DNA from: Thermus thermophilus HB8
Lineage (GTDB): Bacteria > Deinococcota > Deinococci > Deinococcales > Thermaceae
Assembly (NCBI RefSeq): GCF_000091545.1
Contig: NC_006462.1
Location: forward strand, 1-64,000
Direction: 5' to 3'
Length of the DNA: 64,000 nucleotides
Part shown: positions 55,835-63,774 of the stretch, one piece after another
Numbering within the stretch: the stretch's first letter is position 1
How the letters are laid out: each line of letters starts with the position of its first letter
Notes under the pieces: model-generated
The model's database searches: none
What the model was told of the DNA's origin: nothing
Seen by the model: the letters and a program-made list of their open reading frames with translations, nothing else
Program-made: the position numbers and the translations under genes

Positions 55835-57839
55835 GGCCCTCATCGTCTGGGGCACGGGAAGCGGGGTGGGGAAAAGCCTCTTCGCGGCAGGGCTTCTCCG
55901 CCACTTCAAAAGGCTTGGCCTCGAGGCCGCCCCCTTCAAGGCCCAGAACATGGCGAACCACGCCCGGGTGGTGCGGGGCGGGGAGATGGCCTCCGCCCAG
56001 TGGCTCCAGGCCCTGGCGGCGGGGGTAGAGCCCGAGGTGCGCATGAACCCCGTCCTGGTGAAGCCCTTCGGGGAGAGGGGCGCCCAGGTGGTGGTGTGGG
56101 GGAAGGTGGACCCCTTCCTCTCCGGGCTTCCCTGGAAGGAAAGGAGGCCCCACCTCGAGGCCCCCGTCCGCGAGGCCCTGGAAGGCCTCCTCGCCGAGTA
56201 CGACCTCCTGGTGCTGGAGGGGGCGGGAAGCCCGGTGGAGCGGAACCTCTGGCCCGACCTCCCGAACCTAAGGGTAGCCGAGTGGGCGGACGCCAAGGCC
56301 CTCCTGGTGGCCGACGTGGACCAGGGCGGGGCCCTGGGGGCGCTCTACGGCACCTGGGCCCTCCTGGGGGAGCACCGAAAGAGGCTCATAGGCTTCGCCT
56401 TCAACAAGTTCCGGGGGGACCTGGAGCTCCTGAAGCCCGCCTACGCGCTCCTCAGGGACTGGACCGGCCTCCCCGTCCTCGGCACCCTCCCCCTCCTTCC
56501 CCTCGCCCTCCCCGAGGAGGACGGGTTCCGCTACCGCCAGCCCGCCGGGAATGGCCCCAAGGTGGCCCTCCTCCGCTACCCCCACGCCGCCAACCTGGAC
56601 GAGTTCTGGCCCCTCTCCGAGCTCGCCCAGGTGGTCTACGCCCATAGCCCCGAGGAGGCGGAAGGGGCCTGGCTTCTCATCCTCCCGGGAAGCCGCCTCC
56701 CGGCGCGGGACCTCCCCTGGCTTCGGGCCTTCCTCCCCTTGATCCAGAGGCACCTGGAGGCGGGCAAGCCCGTCCTCGCCGTCTGCGGAGGGGCGGAGAT
56801 GCTTTCCGAAGCCCTCCTGGACGAGGAAGGGGTGGAGGAAAGGGGCCACTTCCCCGGCCTCGGCCTCCTCCCCTACCGGGTGCGGATGGCGCGGGAGAAG
56901 ACGGTGGAGCGGAGGCGGGTGCGGCTTCGGGGGCTTTCCGGGTACTGGGGGAGGCTTGAGGGCCTCGAGGTGGAGGGGTACGAGATCCACCACGGCCAGG
57001 GCCTCCCCCTCTTCCACCAGGAAGGAAGCCTCCTCGCCACCTGGCTCCACGGCCTCCTGGAAAACCCCGGGGTGCAGAAGGCCCTCTTCGGCCGGGAGGC
57101 GCGGGGCCTGGAGGAGGGCCTTGAGGCCCTGGCGGACGCCCTGGAGCGCCACCTGGACCTAAGGGCCCTCCACCGGGCCCTGGGGCTCACGGGGAGGGCC
57201 TTCCCCGCAAGCCCCACCGAGGCGAAAGCCCCGGTGGGGTGCCCGGACCCGCCCCCACCCCCCGGCCTCGTCCTCCTCCTGGGCGGGGCGAAAAGCGGCA
57301 AGAGCCGCTTCGCCCAGAGGCTCGCCGGGCCCTTCGCCACCCTGGTCGCCACCGCCGAGGCCCGGGACGAGGAGATGGCGGAGAAGATCCGCCGCCACCA
57401 GGAGGAGCGCCCCCCCACCTGGGAGACCCTGGAAGCGCCTTTGGACCTCGTGGGGGCCCTGAAGCGGGCCCGCCACCCCACCGTGGTGGTGGACTGCCTC
57501 ACCCTCTGGGTCGCCAACCTGATGGAACGGGGCCTGGACCCCCTCTTGGAGGCGAGGCGCTTCCTAAGCGCGGTGGAGGAAAGCGGCAAGAGGGTCATCG
57601 CCGTCTCCAACGAGGTGGGGATGGGGATCGTCCCCCAAAACCCCCTCGCCCGCCGCTACCGGGACCTCCTGGGCCAGGTGAACGCCCTTTTGGCCGAGGC
57701 GGCTCAGGAGGCCTACCTCCTGGTGGCGGGGCGGGCCCTGCCCCTCGGCGGGGGCAAGGTTCCCGCCCAGGAAGCCAAAAGGCCCGGCTCCCACGGAGGG
57801 GAACCGGGCCCCGGCCGATCCCGCGACCCGGGCCCTTAG
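55821..57839 (+). CDS. cobQU: Cobyric acid synthase fused to CobU kinase/guanylyltransferase
   Basis: A 672-residue two-enzyme protein. Residues 1-465 are CobQ, which amidates four side chains: P-loop ALIVWGTGSGVGKSLFAAGL and glutaminase Cys in PVLAVCGGAEMLSEALL with later His in VEGYEIHHGQGLPLF. From about 480 it is CobU: P-loop VLLLGGAKSGKSRFAQRLAG, RHHQEERPPTWET-like segment and VVVDCLTLWVANLMERGLDP, AVSNEVGMGIVPQNPLARRY. The last 30 residues (KVPAQEAKRPGSHGG onward) are disordered and overlap a terminator hairpin. I choose TTG 55821 because GGAGG ends six bases before it. Confidence 0.88.
   Translation: MGRAKALIVWGTGSGVGKSLFAAGLLRHFKRLGLEAAPFKAQNMANHARVVRGGEMASAQWLQALAAGVEPEVRMNPVLVKPFGERGAQVVVWGKVDPFLSGLPWKERRPHLEAPVREALEGLLAEYDLLVLEGAGSPVERNLWPDLPNLRVAEWADAKALLVADVDQGGALGALYGTWALLGEHRKRLIGFAFNKFRGDLELLKPAYALLRDWTGLPVLGTLPLLPLALPEEDGFRYRQPAGNGPKVALLRYPHAANLDEFWPLSELAQVVYAHSPEEAEGAWLLILPGSRLPARDLPWLRAFLPLIQRHLEAGKPVLAVCGGAEMLSEALLDEEGVEERGHFPGLGLLPYRVRMAREKTVERRRVRLRGLSGYWGRLEGLEVEGYEIHHGQGLPLFHQEGSLLATWLHGLLENPGVQKALFGREARGLEEGLEALADALERHLDLRALHRALGLTGRAFPASPTEAKAPVGCPDPPPPPGLVLLLGGAKSGKSRFAQRLAGPFATLVATAEARDEEMAEKIRRHQEERPPTWETLEAPLDLVGALKRARHPTVVVDCLTLWVANLMERGLDPLLEARRFLSAVEESGKRVIAVSNEVGMGIVPQNPLARRYRDLLGQVNALLAEAAQEAYLLVAGRALPLGGGKVPAQEAKRPGSHGGEPGPGRSRDPGP
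57777..57810 (-). terminator. Intrinsic terminator of the alkaline phosphatase gene
   Basis: GGCCCGG (57781-57787) pairs with CCGGGCC (57804-57810), and TCCC with GGGA inside it, with an ACGGAG loop. On the minus strand the stem is followed by TTTT (57777-57780). It lies 26 bases past the phosphatase stop and inside the last codons of cobQU. Confidence 0.6.
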
Positions 57840-59341
57840 GCCCAGACGTCCTCGGGGTGGCGCATCCCCTGGGGCCTGGCCTTGAGGATCTCCAGGGCCT
57901 CCTCCTCGCTCATCACCGGGTTCTGGTAGCGGAGGCCAAGGGCCTCCCCCATGAGGCGGAAGACGTGGGTGTTGTCCACGAGGCCCAGGTTCACAAAGCG
58001 CAGGCCCTGGCCGTAGAGGAGGAGCATCACGGGGCTCGCCGTGTGCTGCCCCGAGGACCAGCCGATGTTGGGCCGGTCGGGCTTCTGGGCGTCCCGCTGC
58101 ACCATGGCCCAGGCCATGGTGTTGGCGGGCTGGACCCCTTGGCGCACCCCCTCCGGCCAGTAGACCTTCTCCCGGATGGCCCGCACCACCCTTTCCGCCT
58201 CGGCGTCCTCGAGGTCCACCCCCTTCATGGCCCGGAAGGCCTCCTTGACCTGGGAGGCCTCCGGGGCCTGGCCGAGGACGCGGAGCATGTGCTCAAAGCT
58301 CGCCCGCTGCGGCTCCAGGAGGTCCACCCCTTGGGAGCTCTCCAGGTAGCTCCGCCCGGCCCCGTAAAGCCCCCCTACCCCGGTGGCGTGGTCCGAGACC
58401 ACGATGAGGAGGGTGTCCGGGTTCCGGTCCACGAAGGCGGTGAGGAGCTCCAGGACCTCGTCCGCCGCCAGCACGTCCCAAAGGGTGGCCCCGGCGTCGT
58501 TCAAGTGGTTGGCGTGGTCAATCCGCCCCGCTTCCACCTGAAGGACGAAGCCCCCGCGGTGGGCGGCAAGCCGGGGCAAAGCGGCCTGGACCATTTCCTT
58601 GAGGCTCGGCACCCCAAGGCCCTGGAAGCGGCGGTCAATCTCGTAGGGCACGTGGCCGTCGGCGAAGACGCCCAAGAGCCGGGTGGCGTTGGAACGGACG
58701 AGCTCCTCGGGGGTGCGCACCACCCCGTACCCCTTGGCGGCGAAGGCGGCGTAGAGGTCCTTCCCGTCCTTGCGCCTGGCGGGGTTGAAGAAGCGGTCCC
58801 CGCCCCCCAGGTACACCTCGGCCCCGAACTCCAGGTACTGCTCGGCGATCCTCTCCTCGGCGTTCCGGTCGGGATTGGAGATCACGAAGCTCGCCGGGGT
58901 GGCGTGGGTGACGGTGGTGGTGGTCACGAGCCCCACGGCCTTCCCCGCTTCCTTGGCCGCGGCGAAGAAGGGCTTGAGGGGGGTCCCGTCGGCGTGGATG
59001 GCGAGCCCCCCGTTCACCGTCTTCACCCCGCAGGAGAAGGCGTTCCCCGCGGCGCTGGACTCGGTGACGTAGCTGGTGAGGCTGTAGGTGTTGATGAGCC
59101 CGTTGGGGTAGCGGGCGAGGAGGCGCTCCAGGGCGAGAACCCGGCCCTGCCTCCTCCGGGCGTAGGCCTGGGCGATGGCGTAGTCCTCCCAGGAAAACCC
59201 GTCGTAGACGAAGACGATCAGGTTGCGGTAGCGCCTCCCCAAGGAAGGCTGGTTCTGCAGAGCCCCCTGGGTATGGCCCCGGGGCAGGAGGGCCAGGGCC
59301 CCCGCAGCCAGGCCACCTTTCAGGATGTCCCTTCGCTTCAT
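57836..59341 (-). CDS. phoA: Tat-exported alkaline phosphatase
   Basis: A 501-residue alkaline phosphatase. The N-terminus is a twin-arginine signal (MKRRDILKGGLAAGALALLP). Active-site residues: first metal Asp in LIVFVYDGFSWEDYAIAQAY, nucleophile Ser in SYVTESSAAGNAFSCGVKTV, later metal ligands in QVEAGRIDHANHLNDAGATL, VVSDHATGVGGLYGAGRSYL and SSGQHTASPVMLLLYG. It releases phosphate from esters in the periplasm. I use ATG 59341, preceded by GGAGGTGAG, rather than 59362. A Pho-box-like promoter precedes it and it stops next to the convergent cobQU end. Confidence 0.92.
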   Translation of the reverse strand: MKRRDILKGGLAAGALALLPRGHTQGALQNQPSLGRRYRNLIVFVYDGFSWEDYAIAQAYARRRQGRVLALERLLARYPNGLINTYSLTSYVTESSAAGNAFSCGVKTVNGGLAIHADGTPLKPFFAAAKEAGKAVGLVTTTTVTHATPASFVISNPDRNAEERIAEQYLEFGAEVYLGGGDRFFNPARRKDGKDLYAAFAAKGYGVVRTPEELVRSNATRLLGVFADGHVPYEIDRRFQGLGVPSLKEMVQAALPRLAAHRGGFVLQVEAGRIDHANHLNDAGATLWDVLAADEVLELLTAFVDRNPDTLLIVVSDHATGVGGLYGAGRSYLESSQGVDLLEPQRASFEHMLRVLGQAPEASQVKEAFRAMKGVDLEDAEAERVVRAIREKVYWPEGVRQGVQPANTMAWAMVQRDAQKPDRPNIGWSSGQHTASPVMLLLYGQGLRFVNLGLVDNTHVFRLMGEALGLRYQNPVMSEEEALEILKARPQGMRHPEDVWA

Positions 59342-59360
59342 GTTTCTCACCTCCGAGTTC

Positions 59361-59395
59361 AAAGTAAGAAGCGCAAGTCAGGGGAAGGTCAGGGG
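59361..59395 (-). promoter_or_regulatory. Pho-box-like promoter of phoA
   Basis: Read on the minus strand, CCCCTGAC occurs twice with starts exactly 11 bases apart (59388-59395 and 59377-59384). After ten more bases comes TACTTT (59361-59366), a possible -10. Direct repeats on an 11-base period placed ten bases before the -10 are the usual layout of PhoB sites. Confidence 0.6.
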
Positions 59396-59406
59396 ATAAT
59401 AACCCC

Positions 59407-59515
59407 GTGACCCTGGAAGGCCGGATCCTCTCCCCCCGGGGCTTCGTGCGGGGAAGGCTCCCTGGCCCGACGCGCCCAGACCGGGGCCTTTCCCGGGTTC
59501 CGCCCCGCTTGGGCA
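59407..59515 (+). pseudogene. Possible amidohydrolase N-terminal fragment
   Basis: GATAAT lies six bases before GTG 59407, so a leaderless start is possible. The frame begins VTLEGRILSPRGFVRGRL, which resembles the first strand of N-acetylglucosamine-6-phosphate deacetylase or a related amidohydrolase. It then becomes non-protein-like and runs into the Argonaute gene from behind. Confidence 0.3.
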
Positions 59516-61573
59516 CTAAACGAAGAAGAGCTTTTCCCGGTCCACCTCCTTGAGGTGACGGATCCCCAACCGGCCCACCTCCTTCACCAGGCGGTCGGCC
59601 AGGTGAAGGGGAGCGGGAAGCCGGGGGAAGGCGAAACCGCTCGCCGGGTAGAGGCGGGTCAGATGGAAAATCTGGTGGGCCAGGGCCTCGAGGGGCGTGT
59701 CCCCCGCCTCGTGCACCAGCTTCAGGGGTCGGGGCGTGCCCCGGAAGTCCCGGTGGACGGTAAGGAGAAGAAAGGTCTTGTCCTCCAAGGGGACGTAAAG
59801 CCCGTCCGCCAGGCGCCCCTGCACGGGGTAGACCCGCCCCCCACCCGACTTGCGCACCGAAACCAAGTCGTAGGCTATGCCTTCCCGGGCAAGGGCCTCC
59901 AAGGCCAGGGCGAACTCGTCCTGGGGCACGCGGCCGTCCCGAAGGAGGAGGACCCGGGAAGGAAGCCTCCCCGCCTTGCGTCTGAAGGCCCAGAGGGTCT
60001 CCTCCAAGAGGTCCCAGACCACCTCCTGGGGGATCCGCTCCCCGGCCTGGGCCTCGGGGAGGGTCCAGAGGAGGTGGCCGCCGTCCCCGCCCACGGCGCA
60101 GGCCGCGCCCCCGAAGCGAAAGGACTCCCTTCCGCCGGCGTCAAAGCCCACGGCGAGCTCCGCCGGATAGGCGCCGCTCAGGGCCACCACCTGAAGCCCC
60201 GCTTTGGCCAGGAGGCCCAGGAGGGCGTTCTCCCAGCGGTGGCGTTCCTCCTCCCGGAGGGGGACGTTGAGGATTTGGCTGGGAAGGCCTTCCCTGAGAA
60301 GAAGGGCCTTCAGGCGGTTGCGGTCTTCCCAGGCCATGGGCGGGGTGAGGACCAGCACGGCCTGGACCCCCTCCTCCTTGGCCTTCCGCAGCGCCTCGCG
60401 GAAAGCCAGGCCTTGGGAGGGATGGGCGTGGAGGGTGTGCAAACGGAGGGAAGCCCCGCTCGCCCCAAAGGCCCGGAGCAAGGCCCGCCGGAGAAACTCC
60501 GGCCATCCTTGGGCCCCGTCCAGGCGCAAGAGGGCCAGGGCGGTTTCCTGGGCCCGGTAAAACCCCACGCGGAGGGCGTCCGCAGGCTTGCTCACGGCTC
60601 TTCTGCCCATGAGCTTGGGGATGCTCAAGCGGTAAGCCTGGGCGCGCACCGCCTCAGGTGTGCCCAGCCCCAGGCGCCGGCCGATCCAGCTGGCGATCTC
60701 CCGGGTCCGCCGACGCCGCTCTTCCCAAGGCAAGGAGAGGGCCAGGCTTCCCTCCTCTTCATGAAGGTCTTCCAGGGTCAGAACGGGCACCAAAAGGCCC
60801 GTCAGATGGGGGATTGGCTTTCGCGGATCCTTTGGGTCCGCCACCCAGGCCACCCGCCCCCCTTCCCGGCCCTGGAGGCGGCCCTTGAAAGCGTGGTAGT
60901 CCAGGAGGCTCAAGCCGCCCGGGAGAGGGAGCTCCTTGGGGTCTTCCTCTCCCAGCCGGAGAAGCTCCCAGGTGCGCCGGTCGTAGGCGTTCCGGACCCG
61001 TTTGGGCAGAGGGTGGCCTTGGGCAAGCCAGGCCTCGAGGGACATCTCGCAGAGGATGCGGTAAGCGGGGTCCACCTCCAGGAGGAACGCCCCCGAGTCG
61101 GAGACCCAAAGGTCCAAGACCGCCCCCCCAAGCACCCGCCACCCGGGCCCCCGGGCGTGCTCCCTCCGGTACACCGCAAGCCCCTCCACCCAGACCCCCT
61201 CGAGGCGCCTGAGGCGCTCCTGAAGGAGCCTTCGGGCTAGGGCCGAAAGCACGCTCCGCTCCCCCGGGTCCTTGGGGTCCAGAGGCCTCCTCCCCTTGGG
61301 GTAGAGGCGGTAGGCGTAGTTCTGCCCCATCCGCGCCAAGGTGCCCTCCAAGACCAGGACCTCAGGGGGTGACCAGGAGGCGAGGCCGTCTCCCATGCGC
61401 ACCGTGACGCCCCCCGCCCGGCGGGCCACCTGGGCGAGAAGGGGATACACCTCCTCCCGCCCCGGAGGAGGGTCCAGAACCACCTCGAGGCGCCAAGGCC
61501 TGAGTTCCTCGGGGTTCAGAGGCCGTAGGGCGAAGCGGTTTAGGAACACTTCCGTTTTTCCAAGGTGGTTCAT
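59516..61573 (-). CDS. ago: Prokaryotic Argonaute (TtAgo type)
   Basis: A 685-residue long-type pAgo of the same length as T. thermophilus Argonaute. Domains: N (about 1-107), L1, PAZ (about 178-265), L2, MID (about 340-465) and PIWI (about 470-685). The catalytic tetrad is present at D478 (AVGFDAGGRES), E512 (in DLLEETLWAF region), D546 (LLLRDGRVPQDEF) and D660 (HLADRLVKEV). TtAgo uses 5'-phosphorylated DNA guides to cut DNA, interferes with plasmids and helps separate replicated chromosomes. I use ATG 61573 (MNHLGKTEVF); no ribosome site of quality is seen. No helicase or nuclease partner gene lies beside it. Confidence 0.97.
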   Translation of the reverse strand: MNHLGKTEVFLNRFALRPLNPEELRPWRLEVVLDPPPGREEVYPLLAQVARRAGGVTVRMGDGLASWSPPEVLVLEGTLARMGQNYAYRLYPKGRRPLDPKDPGERSVLSALARRLLQERLRRLEGVWVEGLAVYRREHARGPGWRVLGGAVLDLWVSDSGAFLLEVDPAYRILCEMSLEAWLAQGHPLPKRVRNAYDRRTWELLRLGEEDPKELPLPGGLSLLDYHAFKGRLQGREGGRVAWVADPKDPRKPIPHLTGLLVPVLTLEDLHEEEGSLALSLPWEERRRRTREIASWIGRRLGLGTPEAVRAQAYRLSIPKLMGRRAVSKPADALRVGFYRAQETALALLRLDGAQGWPEFLRRALLRAFGASGASLRLHTLHAHPSQGLAFREALRKAKEEGVQAVLVLTPPMAWEDRNRLKALLLREGLPSQILNVPLREEERHRWENALLGLLAKAGLQVVALSGAYPAELAVGFDAGGRESFRFGGAACAVGGDGGHLLWTLPEAQAGERIPQEVVWDLLEETLWAFRRKAGRLPSRVLLLRDGRVPQDEFALALEALAREGIAYDLVSVRKSGGGRVYPVQGRLADGLYVPLEDKTFLLLTVHRDFRGTPRPLKLVHEAGDTPLEALAHQIFHLTRLYPASGFAFPRLPAPLHLADRLVKEVGRLGIRHLKEVDREKLFFV

Positions 61574-61725
61574 ATCTTGGCTCAGATTTGCATAGGAGCT
61601 GCCAAGGATCAAGGGAGGGGAGTTTCCCAGGGGCCTAGCTCTACCTCCGTCCGGAGGGAGAAGGAAGACGTCCTCCGGACCCCAGGAAGGCCCCCCCTGC
61701 GGCCCTATGCAAAAGGAAGATCCCC

Positions 61726-61731
61726 TATACT
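61726..61731 (+). promoter_or_regulatory. -10 box of the DsrE-like gene
   Basis: TATACT, about 20 bases before GTG 61751, with a GGAGGTGAACC ribosome site between. The -35 is weak. Confidence 0.45.
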
Positions 61732-61750
61732 GCGCTCGCGGAGGTGAACC

Positions 61751-62152
61751 GTGCGCGTGGCCTACGTGCTCTCAAGCCCTAGGGCGGCAAGCCACAAACT
61801 CGGCCAGATGATCCTCCCCCAGCTGGAGGCGGGGACCCACGGGGTGGAGGTGGTGGGGATCTTCTTCTTTGACGACAACACCCTGGTGCTGCAGAAAGGG
61901 AACCCCATCGGGGAGCGGCTCGCCAAGGTGGCCAAGGAGAAGGGCATCCTCCTCATGATGTGCGACCTCTGCGCTCTGGAGCGGGGCCTGGCCGAGGGGG
62001 AGCCCCGCTGGTGCACCCCGGAAGGAGAGGGGCGGAAGACCCCTGGGACGTGCCGGGTGTCCCCCCACGTGGTGGAGGGGGTGGAGGTGGGGTGCTTCCC
62101 CGACCTCTACCGGGCTTTGGCGGGCCGGGTGGACCAGGTGATCACCCTGTAG
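61751..62152 (+). CDS. DsrE/TusD-like sulfur-relay protein
   Basis: A 133-residue protein with a DsrE fold: MRVAYVLSSPRAASHKLGQM, then VEVVGIFFFDDNTLVLQKGN, and Cys residues in LLMMCDLCALERGLAEGEPR. DsrE-like proteins carry persulfide on a conserved Cys and pass sulfur between partners; here Cys residues follow the third strand as in TusD/DsrE. The start is GTG 61751 with GGAGG five bases before. It stands alone between ago and surE, pointing away from ago. The specific pathway is unknown. Confidence 0.7.
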   Translation: MRVAYVLSSPRAASHKLGQMILPQLEAGTHGVEVVGIFFFDDNTLVLQKGNPIGERLAKVAKEKGILLMMCDLCALERGLAEGEPRWCTPEGEGRKTPGTCRVSPHVVEGVEVGCFPDLYRALAGRVDQVITL

Positions 62153-62227
62153 CCGTGGCCCGCCGCGCCGGGAAGTGGAAGGGCCTCCCGCACAAACCCG
62201 GGCCTCCCCCTGGTGGGGATGAGGACG

Positions 62228-62962
62228 CTAATCATGGGCCAGGGTGGGCTGGAGCCGGGTTTCGTCGGTGAGGTCCAGGCGGAGGGGCGTGGCGGAGACG
62301 AAGCCCTGGGCCACCGCCCAGCGGTCCGTCCCCTCCTCCGCCTCCTTGAGGGGCCTCGGGGCGAACCAGTAGAAGGGCCGGCCCATGGGGTCCTCCCCCG
62401 GGATCACCACCCCCTCGTAGGCCCGCACCGACTGCCGGGTCCAGAGGAAGCCCTTGGGCCTAAGGGGCAGGTTCACGTTCACCAGGAAGGGCCGCTCCAA
62501 CCGGAGGAGGGTCTCCAAGGTCCGGAGGAGCCAGGGGCGAAGCCCGGCAAAGTCCGGAACCTCCCCGTTGAGGGGCACGCTGAAGGCCGCGGCGGAGAGG
62601 CCGAAGAGGTAGCCCTGCTTGGCCGCGGCCACGGTGCCCGAGTGCCAGATCTCGTGCCCCAGGTTGCTCCCCAGGTTCACCCCCGAGAGGACCAGGTCCA
62701 CGGGGCCGAAGAGGTGGAGGCCCAGGGCCACGCAGTCCGCCGGGGTCCCCCGCACCCGGTAGGCGGGGAAGTGGGGGGCGTGGAGGGGGGAGGGGTGGGG
62801 GTAGGCCCGCACGGGGTGGGCGATGGTGATGGCGTGGCCCGCGGCGCTCTGCTCCGTGTCGGGGGCGGCCACGAAGACCTCCCCGAACTGGGAGGCGGCC
62901 TCGGCCAGGGCCCAAAGGCCGGGGCTATAGATGCCGTCGTCGTTGGTCACCAGGATCCGCAT
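62228..62962 (-). CDS. surE: SurE 5'/3'-nucleotidase
   Basis: A 244-residue SurE phosphatase. The metal site is [20 protein letters not shown] (Asp-Asp), with [15 protein letters not shown] and the conserved [20 protein letters not shown]. SurE removes phosphate from nucleoside monophosphates and is tied to stationary-phase survival. It lies nine bases downstream of the TIM-barrel gene and is likely co-transcribed with it. Confidence 0.93.
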
Positions 62963-62971
62963 GGCCTCACC

Positions 62972-63736
62972 TTAGCGTTCTCCCATCAGGAGACGGTCAA
63001 GGGCCGTCCGCCCTTCCCCGGCGAGCGCTTGAAGGAAAGCCAGGGAGGCCTCCGGGTCCTCCCTCACCTCCAGGACCATGGTCCGGTCCAGGTAGGGACG
63101 GAGCCACGCCCCGTGGCCCAGGACCCCCCGGCCCAGGTTCCAGTGGCGGTCGTAGACCCCGTCCGTGTCGTTCAGGTGCAGGTGCTCGGGGGCCAGGGCG
63201 AGCCAGGGCCCCGGGTCGGGGGTTCGGCTGAAGACCCGGGCGTGGGCGGCGTCAAAGCAGAAGCCAAGCTCCCCGGCGTGGGCCTCCAAAACGGGCCTCA
63301 GGGCCTCCGGATGGGGCTCGTGGCTGTTCTCCAGAAGGAGGCGCACCCCCAGGGTGCGGGCCCGCCGCACCACCAGCCCCAGGGCCTCCGCCAGGGGCAG
63401 GGCCCGCTCCAGGGCCTCCTCCGGGGTGCGGCCGTGGGGGATCCCCGAGTGGAAGACGGCCCGGTCCGCCCCAAGCTCCGCCGCCCGGTCCAGCCCGAAG
63501 AGGAGCCTGCGCAGGGTGAGGCCCCGCACCTCGGGGTCCGGCGAGAGGAGGTCCAGGTTCCAGAAGGGGAGGTGCACGGAAAGCTTCCCGGAAAACCGCC
63601 TCCTCAGGCTTTGGAAGAGGGCGTCCTCCTCCAAGAGGGCGGGGTCCAGGTAGACCTCCGCCCCCAGGCCCAGGGCCTGCAGGCGGGGAAGGGCCTCTTC
63701 CGCCCGGGAAAGGGGGAAGGCCAGCCTGACGTCCAT
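62972..63736 (-). CDS. Sugar-phosphate-isomerase-like TIM-barrel protein
   Basis: A 254-residue xylose-isomerase-like TIM barrel (AP endonuclease 2 superfamily). Putative metal ligands: His in LSVHLPFWNLDLL, His in AVFHSGIPHGRTPEEAL, Glu in VRLLLENSHEPHPE, Asp/His in GFCFDAAHARVFSRTPDPG and Asp/His in LHLNDTDGVYDRHWNLG. The metal site looks complete, so an isomerase, epimerase or endonuclease activity is possible. Context with surE does not decide. Confidence 0.8.
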   Translation of the reverse strand: MDVRLAFPLSRAEEALPRLQALGLGAEVYLDPALLEEDALFQSLRRRFSGKLSVHLPFWNLDLLSPDPEVRGLTLRRLLFGLDRAAELGADRAVFHSGIPHGRTPEEALERALPLAEALGLVVRRARTLGVRLLLENSHEPHPEALRPVLEAHAGELGFCFDAAHARVFSRTPDPGPWLALAPEHLHLNDTDGVYDRHWNLGRGVLGHGAWLRPYLDRTMVLEVREDPEASLAFLQALAGEGRTALDRLLMGER

Positions 63737-63774
63737 GGCCCCAGCATGCCCCCGGCGTGTCAGCCCCCGGTCAG

